Shown: positions 49,280-58,071, numbered from the stretch's first letter. The stretch is DNA of 64,000 nucleotides from Gemmataceae bacterium (GCA_901538445.1 LR594585.1:62001-126000), one strand, 5' to 3'. Made by a program: numbers and translations. The notes: generated from the letters alone by a model not told the origin.

Positions 49280-50974
49280 TCACGGCTTGACGGCCTCGCC
49301 GACCTTCTCGAACGTGGTCGTGGAGTTTTCGCCGACCAGGAGCATCCGCGGGAGCATCTGCACGTTCACGGTCGCGCGCACGGTCAGCTTCTCGCCGCCC
49401 GCGACCGTCACCCGCAGTGCGGGGACCGACTTGTCCGCGGTCCCCATCATCTTCGCGAACATCTGCCCCTCCATCGGGTCGGTGAGCGCGACGAGCTTGT
49501 GCAGCTTGCTCATGTTCGCGGTCACCTCCACGGCCGCGGCCGGGGCCGGCTTCGCCTCCAGCGCCGCCCGCGCCGCCTCGACCGCCCCCGGGCCGAACGC
49601 GACGACGACCGCGTCCTTCCCGACCGCCACCGCGCCGACCGGCTTGTCGCCGAACACCTTCGCGAAGCTCTCGCCGCCGCCCTCCGGGAGCACGCGGTGC
49701 AGCGGCACCTTGTGGACGCTCCCGCCGGCGGCCTTCGCCGCGTCGAGTTCGATCTCCTTGCCGAGGTCCGCGTCCTTCGCCAGTTCGCGGAGCGCCTTGT
49801 CGAGGGCCGCGGGGTCGTCGAGCGCGAGCGCCGCGACCACGGTGAACTTCCCGTCGGCGTTCGGCCCGTTCAGCACGAGCGCGCCGTCGCCGCTCCCGGC
49901 GCGCCAGGCCCGGCCCACGCCCTTGAGCCCCTCGGCCACGAGCGGCCGGAGCTTCTCGGGGAGCGGCGAGTCGTTCAGCTCGGCCGCGCCGGCGTCCGCG
50001 AACGCGCCGGCGATGTCGCGGAGCTCCTTGGCGAACAGCGGGGCCTTGAACAGGACCGCGGCGGCCGCGTCCTTTGTGACGACCGCGGCGAACCGGTTCG
50101 CGGTCGGCGCGACCGCGGCGAGCTCCTTCGCCAGCGCGGTGCCGGGCTTCGGGGTGACGACCAGTTCGAGTGCCTTGTCGCCGGTCGCGGGGTCGAACGC
50201 GGCCGCGAACCGGACCTCCTCGGCCTCCTTCATCGCCGCCTCGGCGTACCGGCGGACCAGCTTCGGCCCCTCGTCGAGGGCGGTCGCCATCGCCTTCGGC
50301 CCGGCCCCGGGCGCGTTCCCGATGAACATCTTGAACCCGCCGGCCATCATGTCGACCCCGTCGAGCCCCGCGGCCACGAGCTTCGGCGGCAGCCGGCCCG
50401 GGTACACGCGGACCGAGACCAGCGCCGTGTCGGCGTTGTTGAGCAGGTCGCCGATCGCGACGAACTCCTTGGGGTCGGTCGGGTCCCCGTCGTTGAGCGT
50501 CAGGTACGCCCACCCGCCCGGCACGAACTGGAGGTGCGACCCCTTCGGGAACATCTCGTCGTTGGGCAGGTCGAGCTCGTACACCCCCTTCTTCCCGTCC
50601 GCCGCCTCGGCCTTGATGTGGACCCGTTCGAGGAACGCGACGAAGTCCTTCTCCGCGGTGACCGGGAGCACCACCACGAGCCCGCAGTCCTCGGGCTTGT
50701 CCTTGAGGACCGCGTAGGCCGCGACCGGGCGGTTGATGTCGAGCCCGTCGAACCCCTTCTCGCCGAGGGTCTCCTTCAGCCCCTTCTCGAAGTCCTTGGC
50801 CATCGCCTCGCCCTGGGCGGCCCCGCCGACCTGTCGGACGACCTCCCGGACGTCGGTCAGGACGCGGGACACCGGCTGGGCCTGGATCACGACCGCCGGC
50901 TTGGGCGGGTCGGCCGATGCCGCACCCGCAAGGGCGAGCGCGGCCACAAGGGCGGACAGGAACCGGGAACGCAT
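49280..50974 (-). CDS. Secreted protein of unknown function
   Basis: 564 residues. The ATG is 8 nt after GGAGG. Signal MRSRFLSALVAALALAGAAS (cleavage near SA-DPP) is followed by a long alpha/beta mature protein with two similar halves: DKALELVVTPKPGTALAKEL and FTVVAALALDDPAALDKALR look like related modules that each begin with a beta-strand pair. GGWAYLTLNDGD and VAVGKDAVVVAFGPGAVEAA are further beta-turn-beta units. It is the type of large exported protein common in Gemmata-like bacteria, with no known domain. It ends about 150 nt from DUF1080. Confidence 0.7.
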   Translation of the reverse strand: MRSRFLSALVAALALAGAASADPPKPAVVIQAQPVSRVLTDVREVVRQVGGAAQGEAMAKDFEKGLKETLGEKGFDGLDINRPVAAYAVLKDKPEDCGLVVVLPVTAEKDFVAFLERVHIKAEAADGKKGVYELDLPNDEMFPKGSHLQFVPGGWAYLTLNDGDPTDPKEFVAIGDLLNNADTALVSVRVYPGRLPPKLVAAGLDGVDMMAGGFKMFIGNAPGAGPKAMATALDEGPKLVRRYAEAAMKEAEEVRFAAAFDPATGDKALELVVTPKPGTALAKELAAVAPTANRFAAVVTKDAAAAVLFKAPLFAKELRDIAGAFADAGAAELNDSPLPEKLRPLVAEGLKGVGRAWRAGSGDGALVLNGPNADGKFTVVAALALDDPAALDKALRELAKDADLGKEIELDAAKAAGGSVHKVPLHRVLPEGGGESFAKVFGDKPVGAVAVGKDAVVVAFGPGAVEAARAALEAKPAPAAAVEVTANMSKLHKLVALTDPMEGQMFAKMMGTADKSVPALRVTVAGGEKLTVRATVNVQMLPRMLLVGENSTTTFEKVGEAVKP

Positions 50975-51095
50975 GGCGAACCTCCGAACGGAGCGGGACG
51001 TGGCACCCCCAGAATACGGGGGCGGCCGGGCGGTTGCAAACACCCCGCGGGCCGGTACAACGCCCCTGGCGAACGCGCTCGCCGGGGGAACTCTG

Positions 51096-51974
51096 ATGCA
51101 CGACCGCGCCGTGGACTTCTTCAAGGGCTTGCAGGACCGCATCTGCCATTCGCTCGAAGTTGCGGATGCTTCCGGAAAATTCCGCCAGGACGTGTGGGAG
51201 CGGCCCGGGGGCGGGGGCGGGCGGTCCCGGGTGATCGCCGAGGGCGGCGTGATCGAGAAGGGCGGGGTCAACTTCTCCGAGGTCCACGGCGAGTTCAGCC
51301 CCGAGTTCGCGAAGCAGATCCCCGGCGACGGGCTCGCGTTCACCGCCGCGGGCGTGTCGCTGGTGATCCACCCGCGGAGCCCGCTCGTCCCGACCGTCCA
51401 CGCGAACTTCCGGTTCCTCACGCACGGGTCGAAGGCGTGGTTCGGCGGCGGCGCGGACCTCACGCCGTACTACCCGTTCCAGGAAGACGTGGTCCACTTC
51501 CACAAGGTGTGGAAGCGCGTGTGCGACGCGCACGCTCCTGTCGCGGACCACGCGAAGATGAAGCGCGACTGCGACGACTACTTCCACCTGAAGCACCGCG
51601 GCGAGGCCCGCGGCGTCGGCGGCATCTTCTTCGACTACGCCGACGCAACCGAGGCGACGTTCGACTTCGTGCGAGAGGCCGCCGACGCCTTCGTCGAGTC
51701 GTACGTCCCGATCGTCGAGCGCCGCAAGGCGCTCCCGTGGACGCCGGAGCAGCGGTTCTTCCAGGAGGTGCGGCGGGGGCGGTACGTCGAGTTCAACCTC
51801 GTGTACGACCGCGGCACGATCTTCGGGCTGAAGACCGACGGCCGCACCGAGAGCATCCTGATGAGCCTCCCGCCGGTGGTGCGGTACCTCTACGACTACC
51901 GCCCCCCGGCCGGCACCCCCGAGGCCGAACTCACCGACTACTGGCTGAAGCCGAAGGACTGGGCGAGCATGTGA
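51096..51974 (+). CDS. hemF: Oxygen-dependent coproporphyrinogen III oxidase
   Basis: 292 residues. The ATG follows GGGGGAACTCTG. HemF marks: GGGGGRSRVIAEGGVIEKGG near 38-57, PTVHANFRFL near 99-108, GGGADLTPYYPF near 117-128, GGIFFDYAD near 176-184, RYVEFNLVYDRGTIFGLKTD (about 230-249) and RTESILMSLPP (about 251-261). It oxidatively decarboxylates two propionates in heme synthesis and needs O2, so the organism is at least facultatively aerobic. No other hem gene is nearby. Divergent from the secreted protein gene, with 121 nt between starts. Confidence 0.96.
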   Translation: MHDRAVDFFKGLQDRICHSLEVADASGKFRQDVWERPGGGGGRSRVIAEGGVIEKGGVNFSEVHGEFSPEFAKQIPGDGLAFTAAGVSLVIHPRSPLVPTVHANFRFLTHGSKAWFGGGADLTPYYPFQEDVVHFHKVWKRVCDAHAPVADHAKMKRDCDDYFHLKHRGEARGVGGIFFDYADATEATFDFVREAADAFVESYVPIVERRKALPWTPEQRFFQEVRRGRYVEFNLVYDRGTIFGLKTDGRTESILMSLPPVVRYLYDYRPPAGTPEAELTDYWLKPKDWASM

Positions 51975-52118
51975 GGTGCGGGGCCGCGGCGCTCGTGGGC
52001 GGCCCAGTTGCCCGGCGAGCCGGGAGCGTCAGCGACCGGAGGTGAGCGTTCGCACGAACTCCGGTCGCGGACGCTCTGGATCTGGGGCAAGGTCAGCGAC
52101 TCACCCGGAGGAGTGTCG

Positions 52119-53096
52119 ATGGGGCACCGCGCGAACTACGTCGTCCGGCGGAACGGCAATGTCGAGATCTTCTACTCGCACTGGGGGGCGCTCGGCCTCC
52201 TCAAGGACTTCTTCTGGGGCGAGGAGGTCGCGCTCGCGATGGTGCGCGAGTGCAATGAAACCCCTCGCCTGCTCGACAACGTCTGGTGCGAGGGAGCGGC
52301 ACTCGTCGATTACGACGCGAAGCGGCTCCTCCTGTTTGGCTGTGAGGTGCCCGGCGAGGACCGCGGCGCGTTCCTCGAACTCTTCCCGCTCACCTGGCCC
52401 GACTGGACGGTCGAGTACGCCACCGGCGGCATCCCGCAAATCGCGGCGGCGATCGGCTTCGACCCCGCGCCGCTCCTGCAGATGGACACCCACATCCCCG
52501 CGGAACTCGATGCGATCATCCCGTGCGACCCGGTTAAGCCGGGACCGGGTGTCCTGTTGACGATCGCCTCCGGCGGCGGGTGGTTCGATACCTTGGCCGA
52601 CCACGAGCCGCTCGAAGTTCTCGGGGCCGGTCCGGCACTCGTGCGGCACGTCGCCGACTGGCCGCGGATCGACGCGACGGTCCGGGTCGCGCGAGACCTG
52701 GCGCGGGGTGGAGCGGTCATTGTGCCGGCCCTCGGCGAGTTGCACTTCTGGCTGGGGCAGGAAGTGTGGGACGCGGCCGGCTGGGTCGCCCCGCACTGGG
52801 CCGGGTGGACGGTCCGCCAGGACGCAACCGACTGGCGGTGCCACTTCGAACTGACCGGACGCCCCGTCGCCCCGCTGCCCGCGAGATGGGCCGACGACGT
52901 GATCGCCTCGTTAGAGGACGTGCCGTTCGACGGAGCCGCGGTGATGCGCCTGGAAGTGGAGCAGATGGCCCGCGACGGAGAGAAGAACCTCGAAGTGAAC
53001 CCCGCCGCGGTGCGGCACGCACGCCCCGCTCTCGCCGACGCCCGCAAGCTCGAAGTGGTCGCGCGAGTCCGGCGGCACCTGAGGCGGAGTGGGTGA
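52119..53096 (+). CDS. Uncharacterised protein (MGHRANYVV family)
   Basis: 325 residues. The ATG is 7 nt after GGAGGAG. The N-terminal third MGHRANYVVRRNGNVEIFYSH, FFWGEEVALAMVRE, LLDNVWCEGAALVDYDAKRL and LLFGCEVPGEDRGAFLELFP (about 73-92) follows the pattern of a widespread unnamed family beginning MGHRANYV with YYSHWG and WAEGGALVD. The C-terminal part is rich in Trp and has APHWAGWTVRQDATDWRCHF near 227-246. No signal peptide. Function unknown. Confidence 0.68.
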   Translation: MGHRANYVVRRNGNVEIFYSHWGALGLLKDFFWGEEVALAMVRECNETPRLLDNVWCEGAALVDYDAKRLLLFGCEVPGEDRGAFLELFPLTWPDWTVEYATGGIPQIAAAIGFDPAPLLQMDTHIPAELDAIIPCDPVKPGPGVLLTIASGGGWFDTLADHEPLEVLGAGPALVRHVADWPRIDATVRVARDLARGGAVIVPALGELHFWLGQEVWDAAGWVAPHWAGWTVRQDATDWRCHFELTGRPVAPLPARWADDVIASLEDVPFDGAAVMRLEVEQMARDGEKNLEVNPAAVRHARPALADARKLEVVARVRRHLRRSG

Positions 53097-53162
53097 GCGG
53101 CTGGACGAAGTCGAAGGTGAATCGCAAACGTGGCTGCCCCTCACCCGCCGCGAAGCGCGGCG

Positions 53163-53190
53163 ACCTCTCCCCACATTCGTGGGGCGAGGT
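53163..53190. terminator. 12-bp hairpin upstream of the insertion sequence
   Basis: ACCTCTCCCCAC and GTGGGGCGAGGT pair around ATTC (one G-U type mismatch), 66 nt after the preceding stop. It could end the upstream transcript. No U-tract. Confidence 0.35.
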
Positions 53191-53268
53191 GGGGCGGTTG
53201 GCCTTCTCGCGTGCTCTTCCGACGCTCTCGCGACGGGGAATCGTGATGGCCCCACCTCATACCGGATC

Positions 53269-54504
53269 CAGTAGTTTCAAGTTCGGCGTTGAGGAGTAGC
53301 GGGCCGCATGGGTTTCGCCGTGAATGGAGGTTGCCACACCGCCGTCACGGAGATCACCCATGCGTTCCGCTCCCCAGTCTATCCCCCGCGGCCGGGCGGC
53401 TGCTTCCCGCCACCTGCGGGTCGTGCTGACCACGTGGCTGTCGGCCGCCGTTCGCCTCCCGGCCAACCGACGCGCCTGTACCCCGGCCGCCGTCTGGCAA
53501 CTCCTGCTGTGGGCCGCCGCGTTCGCCCGCTCGCTCGCCGCGGCGTGTGCCGTCACCCCCGGTGCCCCGACCGGGCAGGCCGTCTGGAACGCCCTCCGGG
53601 CCGCCCTTCCGAAGCGCCGCCGCACCCTCGAACGCTGGCTCCTCCCGGCCCTCCACGCCCCACTTCCGAAGCGGCCCAAGGGGGCGTGCGTCGCGCTCGA
53701 CTACCACCGCATCCCGTACTACGGCGCGCCGGACCGGAACACCACCCGAGCGAAGTCGTCGGCCGGTACCCACACGTTCCACACGTACGCCACCGCCTGT
53801 GTGGTCGGCGGGCCGGGGCGGTACACCCTCGGGCTGACCGCGGTCGCCGAGAAGGAGCCGATGGCCGACGTCCTGGCCCGCCTACTCGATCAGGTCGCGG
53901 CGTCCCGGGTGCCGGTCCGGGCGGTTCTGCTCGACCGGGCGTTCTTCTCGATCGCCGTGATGCGCCTGCTCCAGGCCCGCCGGGTGCCGTTCGTGATCCC
54001 GGCCGTCGTCCGCGGGCGCAAGCCCCGGCCGGGCGTGCCGGCGCTCGGACTTCGGGCCGTCCGACGACGGGGGGCCGGGCGGTACGGGTACACCCACGCC
54101 GACCGCGGGCAGTCGGTTCGGGTCGCGGTCGTGGTCGCCCACAAGAGCTACCGCCACGCCCGGACCGGGCGGCGGCACACCCGCAAGCTGCTGTACCTGA
54201 CGTGGCGTGTGGGCGGCGGACCGGTCGCCGTTCGGGATCTGTACCGAACCCGGTTCGGGATCGAGAGCAGCTACCGCCAACTCGGCGAGGCGCGCCCTCG
54301 AACCGCCTGCCGGGACGGGGTGGTGCGGCTGTTGTGGGTGGCGCTGGGGCTGATCATCCGCAACGCCTGGGTGTGGGCCAACCGGGGCGAGACGCGGCCG
54401 TGGTCGCTCGCCTCGACCCGGCTCATCCTGCTGCTGGACATCCTGGTCACCTTCACCCGTCAAACGACCGACCTCCAACCAAGACCCGCAACTTGAAACT
54501 ACTG
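53269..54504 (+). mobile_element. Intact insertion sequence, 1236 bp, with terminal inverted repeats and 5-bp target duplication
   Basis: The ends are CAGTAGTTTCAAGTT (53269-53283) and its exact complement AACTTGAAACTACTG (54490-54504). They are flanked by direct repeats GGATC (53264-53268 and 54505-54509). Removing the element restores ACCGGATCCGGT, a 12-bp palindromic target. Perfect ends, duplication and intact transposase indicate a recent insertion. The family is inferred from the transposase. Confidence 0.9.
53360..54496 (+). CDS. DDE transposase (IS4/ISH3-like)
   Basis: 378 residues from the ATG 8 nt after GGAG. The ATG twelve codons upstream has no ribosome site. The RNase H-like core has VALDYHRIPYYG (first Asp, about 112), VLLDRAFFS (second Asp, about 190) and RTRFGIESSYRQL (catalytic Glu, about 304), the last being the YREK-like region of the IS4 superfamily. 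HTFHTYATACVVGG between them and the basic N-terminus fit ISH3/H3-type elements. The 5-bp duplication agrees with that group. The coding region is complete. Confidence 0.85.
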   Translation: MRSAPQSIPRGRAAASRHLRVVLTTWLSAAVRLPANRRACTPAAVWQLLLWAAAFARSLAAACAVTPGAPTGQAVWNALRAALPKRRRTLERWLLPALHAPLPKRPKGACVALDYHRIPYYGAPDRNTTRAKSSAGTHTFHTYATACVVGGPGRYTLGLTAVAEKEPMADVLARLLDQVAASRVPVRAVLLDRAFFSIAVMRLLQARRVPFVIPAVVRGRKPRPGVPALGLRAVRRRGAGRYGYTHADRGQSVRVAVVVAHKSYRHARTGRRHTRKLLYLTWRVGGGPVAVRDLYRTRFGIESSYRQLGEARPRTACRDGVVRLLWVALGLIIRNAWVWANRGETRPWSLASTRLILLLDILVTFTRQTTDLQPRPAT

Positions 54505-54524
54505 GGATCCGGTTGATTCGTGTC

Positions 54525-54588
54525 GGTCCGAGCCCGAGCGCCGAGCGAGGGTCCACGTGAACCCTCGCTCGGCGCTCGGGCTCGGACC
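54525..54588. repeat. Inverted repeat, 28-nt perfect arms, family A-like wording
   Basis: 54525-54552 (GGTCCGAGCCCGAGCGCCGA...) pairs perfectly with 54561-54588 over CCACGTGA. The core GAGCGCCGAGCGAGGGT resembles GAGCGCCAGCGAGGGGGT of family A. It lies 11 nt outside the restored IS target palindrome. Confidence 0.92.
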
Positions 54589-54635
54589 AGAACACGGCTT
54601 GCCGGGGCACGGTAACGGATCAGGCAGACTTGGTA

Positions 54636-54932
54636 TCAGATCCTTGACTGCCAGGCCGAGGCGTCTTGCGATCCGTGCAGCACCGCGAGCACTTCAACCC
54701 GGTTCGCGAAGACGGGGTAGAAGACGACGTACCGGAACTTGCGGACGCGGGTGGCTCGCACGTCCTGGTGAACGGAGCCGTACAACTCGGGCATCGCTTC
54801 GATCTGTTCGAGTGTGTCACGCAACCGAGTCGCGAACCGGGTTCCCAAACCCGGCTGTGCTTGGTCAAGGGCCGAACGGATGGACCGGATATCGTCCTCC
54901 GCGTCCGGCCGGATGATCACGGGGAGGCTCAC
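54636..54932 (-). CDS. ParE/RelE superfamily toxin
   Basis: 98 residues. The GTG start overlaps the antitoxin stop (GTGA). The fold words are VIIRPDAEDDIRSIRSALDQ, FATRLRDTLEQIEAMPELYG and the C-terminal strands VRKFRYVVFYPVFANRVEVL and VLHGSQD, typical of ParE-type plasmid-stabilisation toxins, in which the last strands carry the gyrase- or mRNA-acting surface. Gene order antitoxin-toxin and the overlap support a functional module. It is convergent with the insertion sequence. Confidence 0.88.
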   Translation of the reverse strand: MSLPVIIRPDAEDDIRSIRSALDQAQPGLGTRFATRLRDTLEQIEAMPELYGSVHQDVRATRVRKFRYVVFYPVFANRVEVLAVLHGSQDASAWQSRI

Positions 54933-55141
54933 GAGTCGCCCAGCACGTCGCGCCAGGGGCGGCCGATCCCGGGACGAGCTTCGGCCTCGGCCCGGCGGCG
55001 CGAGATGATCTCGCGCTGCCACTCGGGCAGGTCCGACGGCTCGACCTGCTCGGGGAGGCCGTTCCAAATCTCCTCGATGAGCGCGAGCCGTTCGGCGACA
55101 CTCAGGCGGTCGATTCCCAGCGATTCGGCGGTAACGGGCAT
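54929..55141 (-). CDS. Addiction module antitoxin (PF09720-type)
   Basis: 70 residues. The ATG is 8 nt after AGGAG. ALIEEIWNGLPEQVEPSDLP, then EWQREIISRRRAEAEARPGI and a final PWRDVL are the hallmark of the putative addiction module component family that pairs with ParE-like toxins. It should bind and neutralise the downstream toxin and repress the operon. The zinc-ribbon gene lies 74 nt further on in the same direction. Confidence 0.88.
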   Translation of the reverse strand: MPVTAESLGIDRLSVAERLALIEEIWNGLPEQVEPSDLPEWQREIISRRRAEAEARPGIGRPWRDVLGDS

Positions 55142-55215
55142 AGCGGACTCCTGCGAAGCGTCTCGATTGAGCGTACCCCCGCCTCCGCGGCGGGACAACA
55201 CAGAACCCCCTTCGT

Positions 55216-55680
55216 TCACACCGGCTGGCCGCACTGGTTGCAGAACTTGGCGTGCTCGTCGTTGAGTGCGGCGCAGCCGCGGCACCGCACCTTTACCACG
55301 GGCGGCGGGGCGGGGGCGTCGGTCGTCTTCGCGAGGCCGGCCTCGTCGAGCGCGTCGGCGAGCATCCCGCCGGCCGAGCGGCTCCACGGCTCCAGATCCT
55401 TGCGGGCCTTCTGCGGGTCGAGCACCACACCCGAACCGGCCAGCCCCGCGGCCCCGAGCGCCCGCATCCCCTGCCCGACCGCCATGAGCACCATCCCCCC
55501 GAAGGCGCGGGCCATTTCGCCGCGGGCGCGCTCCTCGAAGTGGTCGAAGTTGCCGAAGTTCATGCACCCACTCACGAACACCGAGAGGAATAGGAGCATT
55601 CCCACTGCCGTCAGTAACATCCCGGCGTAGTAGAGGAGCGCACGGTCCGGCGGAATCTCACGCTGCGGCTGGTTCGGCAC
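55216..55680 (-). CDS. Membrane protein with C-terminal zinc ribbon
   Basis: 154 residues. The start is the GTG 6 nt after GGGAGGT; the longer ORF from 55815 lacks a ribosome site and covers a repeat. A first hydrophobic helix (ALLYYAGMLLTAVGMLLFLS, about 14-33), a second (MARAFGGMVLMAVGQGMRAL, about 55-75), a long helical cytosolic linker and a zinc ribbon CRGCAALNDEHAKFCNQCGQ (about 133-152, C-x2-C...C-x2-C) make up the protein. The double-helix plus ribbon layout occurs in many unnamed proteins. Role unknown. Confidence 0.7.
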   Translation of the reverse strand: MPNQPQREIPPDRALLYYAGMLLTAVGMLLFLSVFVSGCMNFGNFDHFEERARGEMARAFGGMVLMAVGQGMRALGAAGLAGSGVVLDPQKARKDLEPWSRSAGGMLADALDEAGLAKTTDAPAPPPVVKVRCRGCAALNDEHAKFCNQCGQPV

Positions 55681-55760
55681 GGCACACCTCCCGGGGGTCG
55701 CACTCATCCTATCACGGGTATTCGGTTCCCGAGCCGCGAGCTTGGTTCGCCTTCTGTTTT

Positions 55761-55816
55761 GGTGGCACAGGCTTCTGGCCTGTGAAGGCGAGTACCGGCC
55801 GTAGGCTTGTGCCACC
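55761..55816. repeat. Imperfect inverted repeat GGTGGCACAGGCTTCTGGCC
   Basis: 55761-55780 pairs with 55797-55816 at 16 of 20 positions, in a divergent intergenic region. The right arm reads GGCCGTAGGCTTGTGCCACC. Confidence 0.7.
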
Positions 55817-55887
55817 GGATTCGCAAGGGACGGTCCCAGCCGCTTCGCGTATCAGAATACCCCAACCCCCACCACGGAGCGCCTCGC

Positions 55888-56628
55888 ATGTCCACGCCGC
55901 GGAAAGTCGCCCTCGTCACCGGCAGCGCCACGGGCGTCGGCCGGGCGTGCGCCGTTCGGTTCGCGAAGCTCGGGTTCGCCGTCGCCGTCAACTACTCGCG
56001 GTCCGAGGCCGACGCCATGGAAACGGTGCGGCTCGTCGAGGAGTGCGGCGTCCCGGTCCTCCTGTGCAAGGCGAACGTCGGGTCCGACGCCGAGGTGCGG
56101 CAGATGATCGGCACCACCGAGGCGGCGTTCGACCGGCTCGACGTGCTCGTCAACAACGCCGGCACCACGCACTTCGTCCCGCACACCGACCTCGACGCCC
56201 TCACCGAAGACGTGTGGGACGACATCTTCCAGGTCAACGTGAAGGGGGCGTTCTACTGCGTGCGGGCCGCACTACCGCTGCTCAAGGCCGCGAAGGGGAA
56301 CGTGGTGAACGTGACCAGCGTGGCCGGGCTGACGGGGCAGGGGAGCTCGATCCCCTACGCGGCGAGCAAGGCGGCCCTCAACTGCGTCACGCAGTCGCTG
56401 GCGAGGGCGTTCGGGCCGGACGTGCGGGTGAACGCGGTCGCCCCGGGGCCGATCAACACCCGCTGGCTCGCCGGGAAAGAAGCGCACATCGCGAAGTTCG
56501 TCGAGCAGGCGCCGCTCGGCCGCGCCGCCGACCCGGACGACATCGCCGACGCGGTCGTGTACCTCGCGACCGGAACCACGCTCACCACGGGCCAGGTGCT
56601 CGTCGTGGACGGCGGCCGGACGATGTGA
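55888..56628 (+). CDS. SDR family oxidoreductase (FabG-like)
   Basis: 246 residues. The ATG is 8 nt after GGAG. The classical SDR signs are present: VTGSATGVGRACAV (TGxxxGxG, about 10-23), NNAG near 90-93, the catalytic Ser in VTSVAGLTG near 142-150 and YAASK with Tyr/Lys near 157-161. It ends in the usual VDGG. NADPH preference is likely, as the second strand is followed by NYSRSEAD. Substrate unknown. Convergent with the patatin gene. Confidence 0.9.
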   Translation: MSTPRKVALVTGSATGVGRACAVRFAKLGFAVAVNYSRSEADAMETVRLVEECGVPVLLCKANVGSDAEVRQMIGTTEAAFDRLDVLVNNAGTTHFVPHTDLDALTEDVWDDIFQVNVKGAFYCVRAALPLLKAAKGNVVNVTSVAGLTGQGSSIPYAASKAALNCVTQSLARAFGPDVRVNAVAPGPINTRWLAGKEAHIAKFVEQAPLGRAADPDDIADAVVYLATGTTLTTGQVLVVDGGRTM

Positions 56629-56644
56629 GGGGAGGAGTGTTTGA

Positions 56645-56717
56645 GAGTGTTGGTGTGTTGGGAGTGTTGGTATTGCCCGCTGCATGACACCCAACACTCT
56701 TCAACACGGCAACACTC
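56645..56717. repeat. Inverted repeat with GTGTTGG wording
   Basis: 56645-56670 (GAGTGTTGGTGTGTTGGGAG...) pairs with CCAACACTCTTCAACACGGC... (56691-56717), with a bulge and a few mismatches. It lies between the stops of convergent genes and ends 8 nt before the patatin stop. Confidence 0.85.
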
Positions 56718-56724
56718 TACAAGA

Positions 56725-58071
56725 CTACTTCTTCGGCGGCACGGCCGGGATCAGGGTCTCGTCGCCGCCGATGACGCCGCGGTTGCCGTTGTCGGTCAGC
56801 ACGGTGGTGCCCCGGTACCGGCCGCCCTCGCCGGGCTCGCTGCCGGGCGGGGAGTCGCGCCACTTCCCGTGGTTCCGCGCCCACTCGGCCCCGGCCTCGA
56901 ACAGCACCGTCATCTCGGCCGGCTTGAACGACGTGCTCTCGGTCGGGGACTGGAGGTCCTTGGGGATCACCGACACGTTGTAGTTCATGCCCGTGACGAT
57001 GCTGAGCAGGAACAGCTTGTGCAGGTCGCTGCGGGTCTGGTCGTAGAGGACCGTTGAGACGGCGTTGCCGGCGATCGCCAGGCTCCGCGACTTCACCGCG
57101 GTCGGGTCCGGGTACATCTTCCCGGCAACGAGGACGTACAGGTTCGAGCCGTGGAGCCACGACAGCGGCAGCGCGGCCCGCTCCTCGGGCGGCACCCACG
57201 GCGGGGCGAAGAACATGGACGACGACACCCCGCCGTCGATGTGCCGCTCGACGTACCGGCGGCCGTCCACGGTCACCTCGATGGGCACCGGCGGGAAGAA
57301 CCCGGGGATCGCGGCCGACGCGAGCAGCACCTTGCGGAACAGCGCCCGCGACCGCGGGGTGCCCTCGGACGCGATCGCGCCCATGTCCCAGAAGATGCCC
57401 CGCCGCACGTCGAGGTCGGTGGTGCCGACGTACAGCCGGCGGCCCTTCTGGTGCTCGGCGGCGACCTCGGCGATCCGGGCGTCGGTGGCGTACCTGGCGA
57501 TGAGCCGGACGAGGGGCGCGTTGTCGGCGAGCGACTCGGACAGGAGCGACCGCGGGAACCGGTGCTTCTTGAACACGTCGTCGTCGGTGATCGTGGTGTA
57601 CGCCTCCCGCAGCTCGCAGTCGACGGACGGCCCGAGGAACGCGAACACGGCGACGAGCGCCCCGGTGCTGATCCCGGTGACCACGTCGAACGTGGGCCGG
57701 GTGCCGGCCTGGGTCCACCCGAACAGGACGCCGGCGGGGTACGCGCCGAACACGCCCCCGCCGGAGATCACCAGGATGTCCTTGTGCGGCGACGGCTCCG
57801 CGGGCTTGCGGGCGACCCGGGCCTGGTTCCCGAACGCCACCAGCTCGCCGCGGGGCAGCACGCTGCGGACCGCGGTCTGCTCGGCCGGGTCGGTCCACCC
57901 GATGGCCCGCTTCAGTTCGTCGGCCGGCCGGTCCTCGCCGGGGGCCTTGCGGAACCGCGCGAACGGGCCGCGGCGGTCGCCGTCCCCGCCCCCGGCGCAG
58001 CCGAGCGCCGCGGCCCCGAGCGCGAGCACGAGACCGAACGCGAACTTCGAGGTGCGGCGGGTCGCGGTCAT
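56725..58071 (-). CDS. Patatin-like phospholipase lipoprotein 1
   Basis: 448 residues. ATG after AGGGGACAGGC. The lipobox LALGAAALGC gives a modified Cys near 25. The patatin domain shows the oxyanion loop ISGGGVFGAYPAGVLFGW (about 101-118), the nucleophile in GISTGA (about 133-138, Ser135), DGGVSSS with the second Asp near 298, and VLLASAAIPGFFPP near 270-283. It should hydrolyse acyl groups of lipids at the membrane face. The neighbour on the same strand is a paralogue (441 residues) with the same order, so the two are a tandem duplication. Confidence 0.9.
   Translation of the reverse strand: MTATRRTSKFAFGLVLALGAAALGCAGGGDGDRRGPFARFRKAPGEDRPADELKRAIGWTDPAEQTAVRSVLPRGELVAFGNQARVARKPAEPSPHKDILVISGGGVFGAYPAGVLFGWTQAGTRPTFDVVTGISTGALVAVFAFLGPSVDCELREAYTTITDDDVFKKHRFPRSLLSESLADNAPLVRLIARYATDARIAEVAAEHQKGRRLYVGTTDLDVRRGIFWDMGAIASEGTPRSRALFRKVLLASAAIPGFFPPVPIEVTVDGRRYVERHIDGGVSSSMFFAPPWVPPEERAALPLSWLHGSNLYVLVAGKMYPDPTAVKSRSLAIAGNAVSTVLYDQTRSDLHKLFLLSIVTGMNYNVSVIPKDLQSPTESTSFKPAEMTVLFEAGAEWARNHGKWRDSPPGSEPGEGGRYRGTTVLTDNGNRGVIGGDETLIPAVPPKK

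Noticed and set aside
53324-53359. Upstream ATG for the transposase
   Set aside because: No ribosome site, whereas GGAG lies 8 nt before ATG 53360.
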